Shown: positions 16,311-23,109, numbered from the stretch's first letter. The stretch: 33,315 nucleotides of DNA from Patescibacteria group bacterium (GCA_023485405.1 JAMCZU010000018.1:1-33315); one strand, 5' to 3'. Made by a program: numbers and translations. Notes: generated by a model not told the origin, from the sequence alone.

Positions 16311-16772
16311 AAAAATAACGAGATAATTAAGCTCGAAAAAGAAATCAAAGAATTAAAAACCGGCTGGCAAAGAACGCAGGCTGATTTTGATAATTTCCGC
16401 AAAAAAACCGAGATCGAAAAAGTTGAAAATATGGCTTTTGCCAAAGCGGAATTTATGACTAAACTTACGCCAGTTTTGGATAATTTTTACCGTGCTTTTT
16501 CGCAAATTAAAGCGGACGACCCAACCACTCAAGGTTTTTATCAAATCCAAAAGCAACTCGAAGATATTTTAAATATTGAAGGACTCCAAAAAATTCCGGC
16601 GCAACCCGGCACAAAATTTGATCCTAACTTTCACGAAGCTATTTCTTACGAAGAAAATAATTTACCAGTTGACACCATTATTGGCGAACTCGAATCCGGC
16701 TGGATGTTTCAAGATAAAATCGTAAAACCGGCTAAAGTCCGAGTTTCTAAAGGCAGTACTAAAACCAACTAA
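16293..16772 (+). CDS. grpE: Nucleotide exchange factor GrpE
   Basis: This 159-aa GrpE has an N-terminal long helix (EIIKLEKEIKELKTGWQRTQ) followed by DFDNFRKKTEIEKVENMAFA, the family core. The C-terminal beta-wing has GTKFDPNFHEAISYEE and GWMFQDKIVKPAKVRVSKG. GrpE releases ADP from DnaK. It lacks the long acidic N-terminal extension of many GrpEs. It sits 123 bp upstream of dnaK, which has its own promoter. Its start overlaps the divergent comEC start. Confidence 0.94.
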   Translation: MIKKHQKNNEIIKLEKEIKELKTGWQRTQADFDNFRKKTEIEKVENMAFAKAEFMTKLTPVLDNFYRAFSQIKADDPTTQGFYQIQKQLEDILNIEGLQKIPAQPGTKFDPNFHEAISYEENNLPVDTIIGELESGWMFQDKIVKPAKVRVSKGSTKTN

Positions 16773-16774
16773 TC

Positions 16775-16815
16775 TAACCATTTTACCCTCATACCAGGTA
16801 TGAGGGTTGAGGTTA
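16775..16815 (+). other. Hairpin between grpE and dnaK
   Basis: ACCCTCATACC (16785-16795) pairs with GGTATGAGGGT (16797-16807). An outer TAACC/GGTTA stem (16775-16779, 16811-16815) closes a small internal loop. No T-run follows, so it is not a textbook terminator. It may stabilise or end the grpE message or attenuate read-through into dnaK. Confidence 0.6.
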
Positions 16816-16826
16816 AATGAGCGGGC

Positions 16827-16856
16827 CTTGACAAGAATTTTTATGTCAAGTATACT
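16827..16856 (+). promoter_or_regulatory. dnaK promoter with inverted repeat
   Basis: TTGACA (16828-16833), exactly 17 bp, then TATACT (16851-16856): a near-consensus housekeeping promoter. An inverted repeat CTTGACA-N10-TGTCAAG (16827-16833, 16844-16850) spans the -35 box and ends at the edge of the -10. It is neither the CIRCE (HrcA) nor the HAIR (HspR) sequence, but its position suits a heat-shock repressor operator. Confidence 0.75.
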
Positions 16857-16895
16857 TTACATTAGAGATAAAAATTAATTTGATAAGGAGTTTGT

Positions 16896-18779
16896 ATGTT
16901 AAAGATTATTGGCATTGACCTTGGTACCACCAATAGTGTTGTTACTGTAATTGAAGGTGGCAAACCAAAAGTTATTCCCACCGCTGAAGGCAGCAACCTT
17001 TGTCCGTCAATTGTGGCCCAAAATAAAAATGGTGAACGATTAGTAGGCCTTTTGGCGAAACGTCAGGCCACCACTAATCCAGAAAATACTATTTTTTCAG
17101 TCAAACGACTAATTGGCCGCCGCTTTGAAGAAGATGAAATCCAAAGGGATCTTAAACTCTTACCTTACAAAATGGTCAAATCCGGCGATGGTGTCAAAGT
17201 TGTCATGGGCGGTAAAGAATATTCACCTCAAGAAATTTCAGCTTTTATTTTACAAAAACTAAAAGCTGACGCCGAAAGTTATTTAGGTGAAAAAGTCACC
17301 GAAGCTGTAATTACCGTTCCGGCATATTTTAATGACTCTCAACGACAAGCGACTAAAGATGCCGGTAAAATTGCCGGGCTTGACGTTAAAAGAATTATCA
17401 ACGAACCAACCGCTTCGTCACTCGCTTATGGTCTCGACAAGAAAAAAGAAGGCCATGTCGCCATTTACGACTTTGGTGGCGGTACTTTTGATATTACTAT
17501 CTTGGAAATTGGCGACGGTGTTTTTGAAGTCAAATCCACTGGTGGCGACACTCATTTGGGTGGAGATGACCTTGACCACTGCATCACCGATTGGGTTTTA
17601 GATGAATTTAAAAAGCAAGAAGGGATTGATCTTAAAAATGATCCTTTAGCCCTTCAAAGAATTAAAGAAGCGGCCGAAAAAGCTAAATGTGAACTTTCAA
17701 CTTCTTCCGAAACAGAAATTAACTTGCCATTTATTACGGCTGATAGTTCTGGACCAAAGCATTTAGTCTTAAAAATTACTCGTGCTAAACTGGAAGATTT
17801 AACTGCTGACTTAATTAAAAAAACCATTCCTCTGTGCGAGCAAGTCATTAAAGACGCTAAATTAGAAATTAAAGACATTTCTGACGTAATCTTAGTCGGT
17901 GGCCAAACACGCATGCCTTTGATTTACGAAACAGTTAAAAAGATTTTTGACCGTGAACCATCGAAAGGTGTTAACCCTGATGAATGCGTTGCCTTAGGTG
18001 CCGCCATTCAAGCCGGCGTTTTAAGTGGCGAAGTCAAAGATCTTTTACTTTTGGATGTCACACCTTTAACTTTAGGATTAGAAACTTTAGGTAGTGTGAT
18101 GACTCCATTAATTGAAAAAAACACTACTATCCCAACTAGCAAGTCTCAAGTTTTTTCCACCGCTGCTGACAATCAAACCAGCGTGGAAATCCATATTTTA
18201 CAAGGCGAACGACCAATGGCCCAAGATAATCGGACTTTAGGTCGTTTTATGTTGGATGGTATTCCGCCGGCACCACGTGGTATTCCTCAAGTAGAAGTGA
18301 CTTTTGATCTTGACGCTAATGGTATTTTAAATGTGAAAGCCAAAGATAAAGCTACCAGCAAAGAACAAAAAATTACCATTACTTCTTCTTCCGGGCTTTC
18401 TAAAGAAGAAATCGAGAAAATGAAGCAAGACGCCGCGGCTCACGAAGACGAAGATCAAAAACGCAAAGATTTAATTGAAGCCAAAAACTTGGCTGAAAGT
18501 CTGATTTACACTTCTGAAAAATCCCTCAAAGATGCCGGTGATAAAGTCCCAGAAGCAGATAAAAAAGAAGTTGAAGAAAAAATTAATATACTCAAAGAAA
18601 CGGCTAAAACTGATGATTTGGAAAAAATAAAGAAAGAAACTGAAGATTTAAGTCAAGCGATTCAAAAAATCGGTGAAGCAATGTATAAAAATCAAGAAAA
18701 AACTGAAGCACCTAAAGAAGAAGCAACCGAAAATCCGACTAAAGACGAGACCACTAGCGCCAAAGACGAAGAAAAGTGA
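16896..18779 (+). CDS. dnaK: Molecular chaperone DnaK (Hsp70)
   Basis: This 627-aa Hsp70 starts [14 protein letters not shown]. The nucleotide-binding domain has [42 protein letters not shown] and LVGGQTRMP. The interdomain linker is [10 protein letters not shown], the substrate-binding domain follows ([12 protein letters not shown]), and the alpha lid ends in an acidic Glu/Lys/Thr-rich tail. It folds client proteins with GrpE and DnaJ, which are both encoded nearby. AAGGAG lies 7 nt before the ATG. The gene has its own strong promoter and ends in TGA, which confirms UGA as a stop. Confidence 0.97.
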   Translation: MLKIIGIDLGTTNSVVTVIEGGKPKVIPTAEGSNLCPSIVAQNKNGERLVGLLAKRQATTNPENTIFSVKRLIGRRFEEDEIQRDLKLLPYKMVKSGDGVKVVMGGKEYSPQEISAFILQKLKADAESYLGEKVTEAVITVPAYFNDSQRQATKDAGKIAGLDVKRIINEPTASSLAYGLDKKKEGHVAIYDFGGGTFDITILEIGDGVFEVKSTGGDTHLGGDDLDHCITDWVLDEFKKQEGIDLKNDPLALQRIKEAAEKAKCELSTSSETEINLPFITADSSGPKHLVLKITRAKLEDLTADLIKKTIPLCEQVIKDAKLEIKDISDVILVGGQTRMPLIYETVKKIFDREPSKGVNPDECVALGAAIQAGVLSGEVKDLLLLDVTPLTLGLETLGSVMTPLIEKNTTIPTSKSQVFSTAADNQTSVEIHILQGERPMAQDNRTLGRFMLDGIPPAPRGIPQVEVTFDLDANGILNVKAKDKATSKEQKITITSSSGLSKEEIEKMKQDAAAHEDEDQKRKDLIEAKNLAESLIYTSEKSLKDAGDKVPEADKKEVEEKINILKETAKTDDLEKIKKETEDLSQAIQKIGEAMYKNQEKTEAPKEEATENPTKDETTSAKDEEK

Positions 18780-18800
18780 TAAAATGAGTATATGAAAAGG

Positions 18801-18861
18801 CTAAGCCCGCTAAAAGCGGGCCGCCCGATCCAGTTCTCTAAGAACTGGATTTAGGGAGGGG
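18801..18861 (+). other. Double hairpin leader before the lipoprotein gene
   Basis: GCCCGCT-AAA-AGCGGGC (18805-18821) and ATCCAGTTCT-CTA-AGAACTGGAT (18828-18850) are both perfect stems. An outer CTAA/TTAG pair (18801-18804, 18851-18854) could join them into a three-way junction. The structure ends directly at GGGAGGGG, the ribosome binding site of the next gene. There is no T-run, so I read it as a leader structure, not a dnaK terminator. Confidence 0.6.
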
Positions 18862-18869
18862 TAATTAAA

Positions 18870-19484
18870 TTGATTAGAAAAATTTTTGCTATTCTTTTGG
18901 TTTTTTCTTCACTTTTGTTTGTGGGCTGCAAAAAAGCAACACCAACCAATGCCGCACCAATTGCAATCCTTTCGGCTGACGGCACGCTCCAGATGACAGT
19001 GATTCGGGCTAATCTAGCTAATGCTCAAGTGGCGGCCAAACTTTGGAAAGACGATGCCCAATTGGTCGGATTGGTCCTAAAAATCTCGCCAGATATAACA
19101 GCCGGAAACCTTACGGAAACCTTTGTTTTTGGCTCACCTCAAGACCCAGCCAATTGGTGGACTTATTCAATCTCGGAAAAGGAAAGTAAAATCGTCCGGT
19201 CCCTGACCCCTAGAGAAGATTATTTAGGCAATAACCTTCAACCGATCAAAGAAGACTATTTAAAAACTTCCTATATTGATGCCATCAAAGCCGCTGAAGC
19301 AGCGAATGGTGCTAATTTTAGAGCCAAAGACGCTAATACCCAGATCAATGTTCTTCTAACACAAGCAAATCCAAACGGTTGGCTCTGGTGGCAAATTGAA
19401 TATCAATCGGCCGACTCAAAACTAAAAATTCTCGTCAGTGCCGATAATGGCAAAGTCTATAACGTAAACGGCGAACCGATATAG
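18870..19484 (+). CDS. Lipoprotein of unknown function
   Basis: This 204-aa protein starts at a TTG (18870) 8 nt after GGGAGGGG. It has a lipoprotein signal: MIRKIF, a hydrophobic core, then LFVGC with Cys20 as the lipidated residue. The mature part has a strand-rich region with NWWTYSISEKESKIVRSL and a C-terminal stretch (YIDAIKAAEAANGANFRAKD, then NGWLWWQIEYQS and VSADNGKVYNVNGEP). That stretch recalls PepSY-like modules, but I cannot assign it firmly. It lies between dnaK and dnaJ, although a surface lipoprotein has no obvious chaperone role. Confidence 0.75.
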   Translation: MIRKIFAILLVFSSLLFVGCKKATPTNAAPIAILSADGTLQMTVIRANLANAQVAAKLWKDDAQLVGLVLKISPDITAGNLTETFVFGSPQDPANWWTYSISEKESKIVRSLTPREDYLGNNLQPIKEDYLKTSYIDAIKAAEAANGANFRAKDANTQINVLLTQANPNGWLWWQIEYQSADSKLKILVSADNGKVYNVNGEPI

Positions 19485-19485
19485 G

Positions 19486-19510
19486 ACCTGCCTCGCCAGT
19501 CAAGGCGGGT
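19486..19510 (+). terminator. Hairpin after the lipoprotein gene
   Basis: ACCTGCCT (19486-19493) and AGGCGGGT (19503-19510) form an 8-bp stem with one wobble just after the TAG stop. The following bases are T-rich (TGTTCTCTT) but not a clean T-run. This is a likely terminator of moderate strength. Its last base is shared with the -35 box of the dnaJ promoter. Confidence 0.5.
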
Positions 19511-19538
19511 TGTTCTCTTAAACTTTTTCTGGTATAAT
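19510..19538 (+). promoter_or_regulatory. dnaJ promoter
   Basis: TTGTTC (19510-19515), 17 bp, TATAAT (19533-19538), with an extended -10 (TGGTATAAT). The first ATG (19547) is only 8 nt after the -10, so initiation there would be leaderless. That ATG opens the mini-ORF and not dnaJ itself. Confidence 0.65.
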
Positions 19539-19546
19539 TTATCCTT

Positions 19547-19591
19547 ATGACAAAAGATTACTATAGCCAGCTAAAGCTGTCGCGGAAATAA
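19547..19591 (+). other. Mini-ORF resembling the DnaJ N-terminus
   Basis: This frame encodes MTKDYYSQLKLSRK and stops 12 bp before the real dnaJ ATG. It lines up without gaps with the DnaJ start [14 protein letters not shown], and canonical DnaJ proteins begin in the same way (MTKDYY). It contains the small hairpin CAGCT-AA-AGCTG (19568-19579) followed by TCGCGGAA (19580-19587), as in the galT and cupredoxin leaders. It is either a duplicated, broken start or a leader peptide. Confidence 0.6.
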
Positions 19592-19603
19592 TTTGTTAAA
19601 AAA

Positions 19604-20212
19604 ATGGAAAAAAATTATTATAAAATTTTAAATGTTTCTAAAGATGCCACTGCCGATGAAATAAAAAAAGCCTACCGAAAATTGGCTTTACAATATCATC
19701 CTGATAAAAATCAAGATCATCAAGACGGTAAGCGTTTTAAAGAAATTAATGAAGCCTATCAGGTTCTTTCTGATCCACAAAAAAGAGCGAGGTACGATCA
19801 ATTCGGCACCGCTGATGATAATTTTTCGTCTTCTTGGAATACCCAGGGTGCTGATTTTCGAGATTTCGGTGGATTTTCCAAAGGTGGCTTTGGTTTTGGC
19901 GGTGGCTTAGGTGATATTTTTGAAGATTTTTTCGGCAGCGTGTTTTCTCAGGTGCAAAGTGAAATCGAAATTAATCTAACTTCTGCTATTTTAGGCGATA
20001 CTTTAAATTTGCAAACATCACAAGGCGAAACAATCACTTTAAGAATTCCGCCCGGCACGCAAGATGGCCAAAGTTTCCGTTTTCCAGGCCGCGGAATGAG
20101 TACTAAACGCGGACGTGGCGACTTAATTATTACCGTGAGAGTTAAAATTCCCCGCCGCTTTTCCAGACAGCAAAAAGAGTTATTGGAGCAGTTGAAAAAC
20201 TTAGGACTGTAA
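19604..20212 (+). CDS. dnaJ: Short DnaJ/CbpA-like co-chaperone
   Basis: This 202-aa J-protein has an N-terminal J domain ([23 protein letters not shown] in LQYHPDKN), a Gly/Phe-rich linker (about residues 85-105) and one C-terminal beta-sandwich domain ([13 protein letters not shown] ... [17 protein letters not shown] ... [10 protein letters not shown]). There is no cysteine-rich zinc finger and only one of the usual two C-terminal domains, so it is closer to a trimmed CbpA than to full DnaJ. It would stimulate DnaK's ATPase. The ATG at 19604 has no SD. The upstream mini-ORF ends 12 bp earlier, so reinitiation is possible. Confidence 0.9.
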   Translation: MEKNYYKILNVSKDATADEIKKAYRKLALQYHPDKNQDHQDGKRFKEINEAYQVLSDPQKRARYDQFGTADDNFSSSWNTQGADFRDFGGFSKGGFGFGGGLGDIFEDFFGSVFSQVQSEIEINLTSAILGDTLNLQTSQGETITLRIPPGTQDGQSFRFPGRGMSTKRGRGDLIITVRVKIPRRFSRQQKELLEQLKNLGL

Positions 20213-20218
20213 TCTTTG

Positions 20219-20269
20219 TTGTTGACAGCATTTTTTTGTTATATAATCAATATATATTCATATATTGAT
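20219..20269 (+). promoter_or_regulatory. Promoter with perfect 10-bp inverted repeat
   Basis: TTGTTG (20219-20224), 17 bp, TATAAT (20242-20247). A second -35-like TTGACA is at 20222-20227. Immediately downstream, ATCAATATAT (20246-20255) and ATATATTGAT (20260-20269) form a perfect inverted repeat with a 4-bp centre. It overlaps the end of the -10 and the expected start site, the place of a repressor operator. A further small palindrome, CTGAAATTCAG, follows at 20271-20281. Confidence 0.6.
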
Positions 20270-20284
20270 GCTGAAATTCAGTAT

Positions 20285-20467
20285 TCCGAATTATAATAGA
20301 TGTAAATAGAAGAATATGGGCTGAGTCTTTAAAAGACTTAGAATGGAGGGGCCCATCCTACGCTCAATCTCTTGCAATATCCTAATTATAGGAATTTTCA
20401 AGTAGATTTCGCTTCGGAGGGTTTCCTGTTTCGCTTCCAGTTAAGGAGCGCGAAACAAGGAGCAAAA
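20285..20467 (+). other. Long structured 5' leader of the membrane protein gene
   Basis: About 180 nt without a convincing ORF. ATGGG (20316-20320) pairs with CCCAT (20352-20356) around the hairpin CTGAGTCTT-TAA-AAGACTTAG (20321-20341) and an unpaired AATGGAGGGG. TCCTA-ATTA-TAGGA follows near 20390. Finally TGTTTCGC (20427-20434) pairs with GCGAAACA (20450-20457), overlapping the AAGGAG site of the gene by one base. The layout suits a cis-regulatory RNA. I do not recognise a known riboswitch class. Confidence 0.5.
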
Positions 20468-20986
20468 ATGCCGACACCATCGTGGGATTTAGCGATAATC
20501 GTCTTTTTTCTGATTGGTATCGCCTTTGGTTATATTTTACAAAGAGAAAAAATTGTCGCCACATTACTGAGCGTCTACGTTGCTTTGGTTGTGACCCAAG
20601 TTTTTTCTGGTAATGTCTTATCATTTTTTCAAGGTGATAAAACTCTATTTAGCCAAGTATGGATTAAATCTGGTTCTTCACCTTTCACCGTCAGAGTAGT
20701 TATTTTTATGGCCGTGATTATGCTTCTTTCGGCCAAAGGCGGCATTTCGGGGTCAAAAGCAAAAGGTATTTTTTCACCAATTGAAATTATTGGTTTTTCA
20801 TTTTTAACTACCGGTCTTATTTTGTCATCAATATTTTACTTTATGCCACCAGAATCAAGAGATGCTTTTATGGCCGCTTCTCGAATGGCAAATTTAGTCA
20901 TTAAATATTATCTTTGGTGGGTAGTAGTACCAGTTGTTGTTTTAATTGCTCTTGGCTTTTTTAAACGCTCAAGCTCTTCCGACTAG
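20468..20986 (+). CDS. Membrane protein, probably four helices
   Basis: I use the ATG at 20468 (MPTPSWDL), 5 nt after AAGGAG. A longer reading from a TTG at 20372 runs through leader hairpins. The 172-aa product has about four hydrophobic segments: AIIVFFLIGIAFGYIL, LLSVYVALVVTQVF, VVIFMAVIMLLSA and, later, IIGFSFLTTGLILSSIFYF and YYLWWVVVPVVVLIALGFF. The tail is short and Ser-rich. I do not recognise the family. It overlaps the convergent iscU end by 18 bp. Its elaborate promoter and leader suggest regulated expression. Confidence 0.7.
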   Translation: MPTPSWDLAIIVFFLIGIAFGYILQREKIVATLLSVYVALVVTQVFSGNVLSFFQGDKTLFSQVWIKSGSSPFTVRVVIFMAVIMLLSAKGGISGSKAKGIFSPIEIIGFSFLTTGLILSSIFYFMPPESRDAFMAASRMANLVIKYYLWWVVVPVVVLIALGFFKRSSSSD

Positions 20987-21325
20987 GGTTTTCCTTAAAA
21001 CATCAGTTGAAAAATTAGAACAAGTCATTTTTTGAACCGGTAGTCCTCCTAAATATTTAGCAATATCTTCGTTGCTAATTTTTAGAGCCTCCGAAATTTT
21101 TTTCCCTTTGACCATTTCTGTTAATGCGGATGTTGAGGCAATACAAGCACCACAACCAAAAGCTTTAAATTTGATATCAACAATTTTATCTTCTTTAATC
21201 TTTAAATAGAGCTTTACCACATCGCCACAAACCGGATTGCCGCCTTCAGCTACTGCATCAGCCGAAGAAATTTCCCCCATATTACGGGGGTTTGAAAAAT
21301 AATCAATGACACGTTTATTATACAT
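20969..21325 (-). CDS. iscU: IscU/NifU-type Fe-S cluster scaffold
   Basis: This 118-aa scaffold begins MYNKRVIDYFSNPRNMG. It has the three conserved cysteines: C33 in NPVCGD (with D35), C58 in FGCGA and C102 in the KMTCSN segment. An extra Cys at 61 (GAC in place of the usual GSA) is present. Such proteins assemble Fe-S clusters received from a cysteine desulfurase, which is not in this window. It is shorter than E. coli IscU and closer to the SufU/NifU N-domain of anaerobes. It converges with the preceding plus-strand membrane gene. Confidence 0.9.
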   Translation of the reverse strand: MYNKRVIDYFSNPRNMGEISSADAVAEGGNPVCGDVVKLYLKIKEDKIVDIKFKAFGCGACIASTSALTEMVKGKKISEALKISNEDIAKYLGGLPVQKMTCSNFSTDVLRKTLVGRA

Positions 21326-21387
21326 AGTTCTATCCTATCAAAAAGTCTGTAGTATTCAAATGATTATTTTGATCGGAAAGTTTCAAA

Positions 21388-21478
21388 ATTTTCAATTTTT
21401 AATTTTCAATTTTAATTGAATTTTAAAATTCGAATTTCGAAATTGATTTAAAATTTAGAATTTGAAATTTAAAATTAT
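21388..21478. repeat. AT-only low-complexity tract with imperfect palindromes
   Basis: About 90 bp made almost only of permuted AATTT, AAATT, TTCAA and TTGAA words, for example TTCAATTTTTAATTTTCAA and the mirrored AATTTCGAAATT. Several pieces are self-complementary. It occupies the intergenic space between the methyltransferase stop and iscU, so it could form the end of the methyltransferase transcript. I see no gene in it. Confidence 0.6.
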
Positions 21479-22185
21479 TTTTTTAAAATAAATCCCACCG
21501 ACGGTAACAAAAACTCTCTCAAAGCGGGGATTTTGGTGATAAAGTGGATTTTAAACAAAATATCCGTTGTTTTTAAAATCTTGAAATTTGCTTGATCAAT
21601 TAATTTCAAAGTTCTCCTAAAAGTCATTGGCCAAAGACCAAGTTCAACTAAAGAATCGGCCGTGATGCTAGAATTAAAAACTGAATTTCGTAAGTGCCGC
21701 GCGACTTTATAAGGAAAATATTGAAAAGGTTTAATTGTTTGTCCCGAAAGTGGGTTATACCAAGGTGGAATCATCACATAAGCGGTGCCAGAATTTTTCA
21801 AAACTCTGTGAATTTCTTTTAAAACTTTCAATTTTTTTTCAGTTGGAATATGCTGAATCACCCCACGAAGTAAGACTAGATCAAAAGACTTATCTTTAAA
21901 TGGTAATTTATCGGCACTACCGATAATTGTTTTCCAGACAAAATCGCCAAGCACGGGCCGCTTTGGCTCTAAATTGACAGCCTGACAATTTCTTCTTTCA
22001 GCTAAAATTTTAGCAAATTCACCTCGTTCACCACCCACATCTAAAACTTTTTTACCTTGCAAATCTATAAATTCTTCAAGTTCTCCAATTAAATCTTGGG
22101 CCAGATATTCGCGCGCCGCATAAAAGCCTTTGTCACCGGAAATAGCAAATTTAGCTAAATTAAAATAATGTCTCAAAATATTCAT
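21475..22185 (-). CDS. Class I SAM-dependent methyltransferase
   Basis: This 236-aa protein has the Rossmann methyltransferase motifs: motif I VLDVGGERGEFAKIL, an acidic residue closing strand 2 (AVNLEP), SADKLPFKDKSFDLVLLRGV as motifs II-III, and ALKEIHRVLK-like VLKEIHRVLKNSGTAY. This is the UbiE/Methyltransf_11 type. The substrate cannot be inferred. The C-terminal third (PWYNPLSGQTIKPFQYFPY) resembles methyltransferases found near glycan gene clusters. It starts at the ATG at 22185. Spacing to the upstream gene is about 50 bp. Confidence 0.85.
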   Translation of the reverse strand: MNILRHYFNLAKFAISGDKGFYAAREYLAQDLIGELEEFIDLQGKKVLDVGGERGEFAKILAERRNCQAVNLEPKRPVLGDFVWKTIIGSADKLPFKDKSFDLVLLRGVIQHIPTEKKLKVLKEIHRVLKNSGTAYVMIPPWYNPLSGQTIKPFQYFPYKVARHLRNSVFNSSITADSLVELGLWPMTFRRTLKLIDQANFKILKTTDILFKIHFITKIPALREFLLPSVGFILKK

Positions 22186-22234
22186 GAGAATTAAATATAT
22201 CAGATCAGATTATAGAGCGCAATTATTTTAAAAT

Positions 22235-22444
22235 TTACTTTAAGAAATAGATTTCAAAACCATAAAACCCGTGGATCAAAACAACAATTAAAAGAATCCA
22301 CCAAACAAGTTTTCGATGAACCCAAAAAGGTAGTTTCAAAATTCGAGTGCCAATTGAAATTTGCAACAATAAAAGAAATAAAGCTAAAAATCCTAGCCAA
22401 ATATGAAGGGGTTTTGCAAAAATTAAGGGATCAGCTAAAATCAT
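22235..22444 (-). CDS. Small 2-TM protein, possibly heme-binding
   Basis: This 69-aa protein has two membrane helices (about residues 14-32 and 46-66). Histidines sit where b-type cytochrome-like proteins have them: H14 at the start of helix 1 (LHIWLGFLALFLLLLQ), H43 in WVHRKLVW before helix 2, and H59 within helix 2 (LIHGFYGF). The HxxLG...HR...LIHGxxG pattern resembles half of a ferric-reductase or b561-like unit, so heme binding as an oligomer is plausible but inferred. The gene is coupled to the cupredoxin gene by ATGA (22441-22444), which supports a shared redox role. Confidence 0.65.
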   Translation of the reverse strand: MILADPLIFAKPLHIWLGFLALFLLLLQISIGTRILKLPFWVHRKLVWWILLIVVLIHGFYGFEIYFLK

Positions 22445-22800
22445 TGAACGATTATTTTCCCTTTCATTTGTGGATGAATGCTACAATGAAAATCAAAGGT
22501 ACCGGTTGTATCGAAGGTGTGTTTGAAATTGTCTCCCGGTTTAAGATCGCTGCTCTTAAAATCAGCAAAAGTAACAGTGTGAGTGGTTGAATCGTTGTTA
22601 ATAAAAGTTACTTCTGTTCCTTTCGTCACAGTTAATTCCGAAGGATTAAAGGAGAAATTTTTAATTGAAATCGTATTTGATCCAACCGAAGTTACGGTTG
22701 TAGGTGTTGAAGAATATTTTGATTTGTAAAGGTATTTATACCCCAAATACCCTAAAACAATCAAAACGATCACCAAAATAATAATCCATAAATTTTTCAT
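22441..22800 (-). CDS. Membrane-anchored cupredoxin
   Basis: This 119-aa protein has an N-terminal membrane helix (residues 4-20), a short Ser/Thr linker and a plastocyanin/azurin-like domain. The type 1 copper ligands are complete: H74 in STTHTV, then C106, H109 and M112 in FHCSIHPQM. It would carry electrons or copper on the outer face of the membrane. The ATG at 22800 has AAAGGAG upstream. It overlaps the stop of an upstream mini-ORF (ATGA) and is itself coupled to the 2-TM gene. An extended -10 promoter lies at 22879-22887. Confidence 0.9.
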   Translation of the reverse strand: MKNLWIIILVIVLIVLGYLGYKYLYKSKYSSTPTTVTSVGSNTISIKNFSFNPSELTVTKGTEVTFINNDSTTHTVTFADFKSSDLKPGDNFKHTFDTTGTFDFHCSIHPQMKGKIIVQ

Positions 22801-22850
22801 ATTTCTCTCCTTTCTTGAAAGAAATTCCGCGATAAGCGTAGCTTATCCAT
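22797..22850 (-). other. Mini-ORF in the cupredoxin leader
   Basis: The ATG at 22850 has its own good SD (AAAGGA, 6-nt spacing). It opens a frame for MDKLRLSRNFFQERREI that crosses the hairpin and stops in ATGA overlapping the cupredoxin start. It is a leader peptide coupled to the gene or a remnant of an earlier start disrupted by the element. Confidence 0.55.
22824..22850. repeat. TCGCGGAA-type hairpin element, copy 2 (cupredoxin)
   Basis: GATAAGC (22831-22837) and GCTTATC (22841-22847) pair around a GTA loop. The minus strand reads ATG, the hairpin, then GCGGAATTTC. It matches the galT copy base for base except for one indel and paired C:G to T:A changes. Confidence 0.7.
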
Positions 22851-22878
22851 CTTTTTCCTTTCTATTAATATTAATTAT

Positions 22879-22887
22879 ATTATACCA
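22879..22887 (-). promoter_or_regulatory. Extended -10 promoter of the cupredoxin gene
   Basis: The minus strand reads TGGTATAAT (22887 to 22879), a consensus extended -10 just after the stop of the Cys-rich gene. The -35 region is poor, as is usual with extended -10 promoters. The predicted leader is about 25 nt to the mini-ORF ATG. Confidence 0.55.
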
Positions 22888-22890
22888 TAT

Positions 22891-23106
22891 TTATTTAGCC
22901 GCACCTTGTTCACAAAAATAAAGATCATGCAATTGATACTCGCTAGCCACCGGGCATTCACCACAAAGACAACCTTGTTTTTTTAGCTCACAGCTAGTTT
23001 TCCCAATCGAGCAAAAAAGTTTTTGGTCTTTCATACACTCATTGTGAGTCGGACAATTTGGACAAAGACAATTAGTATTGTTTTCTGGAGTATTAGGAAC
23101 TTTCAT
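22891..23106 (-). CDS. Small cysteine-rich protein (DUF2769-like)
   Basis: This 71-aa soluble protein has about a dozen cysteines in the order C-x-C-x2-C (CLCPNCPTHNEC), FCSIGKTSC, then GCLCGECPV and YFCEQGAA. The pattern fits the DUF2769 family of predicted metal- or Fe-S-binding proteins, many from archaea and anaerobes. This is from memory of the pattern, without a search. Function is unknown; binding of Fe-S or zinc is likely. It follows the PQQ-dehydrogenase-like gene by 3 bp, so it is co-transcribed with it. Confidence 0.7.
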   Translation of the reverse strand: MKVPNTPENNTNCLCPNCPTHNECMKDQKLFCSIGKTSCELKKQGCLCGECPVASEYQLHDLYFCEQGAAK

Positions 23107-23109
23107 TTT

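Noticed and set aside
20285-20467. Known riboswitch (fluoride, c-di-GMP, ZTP, guanidine)
   Set aside because: I compared the remembered core motifs of these classes and none is present, so only an unassigned structured leader is reported.
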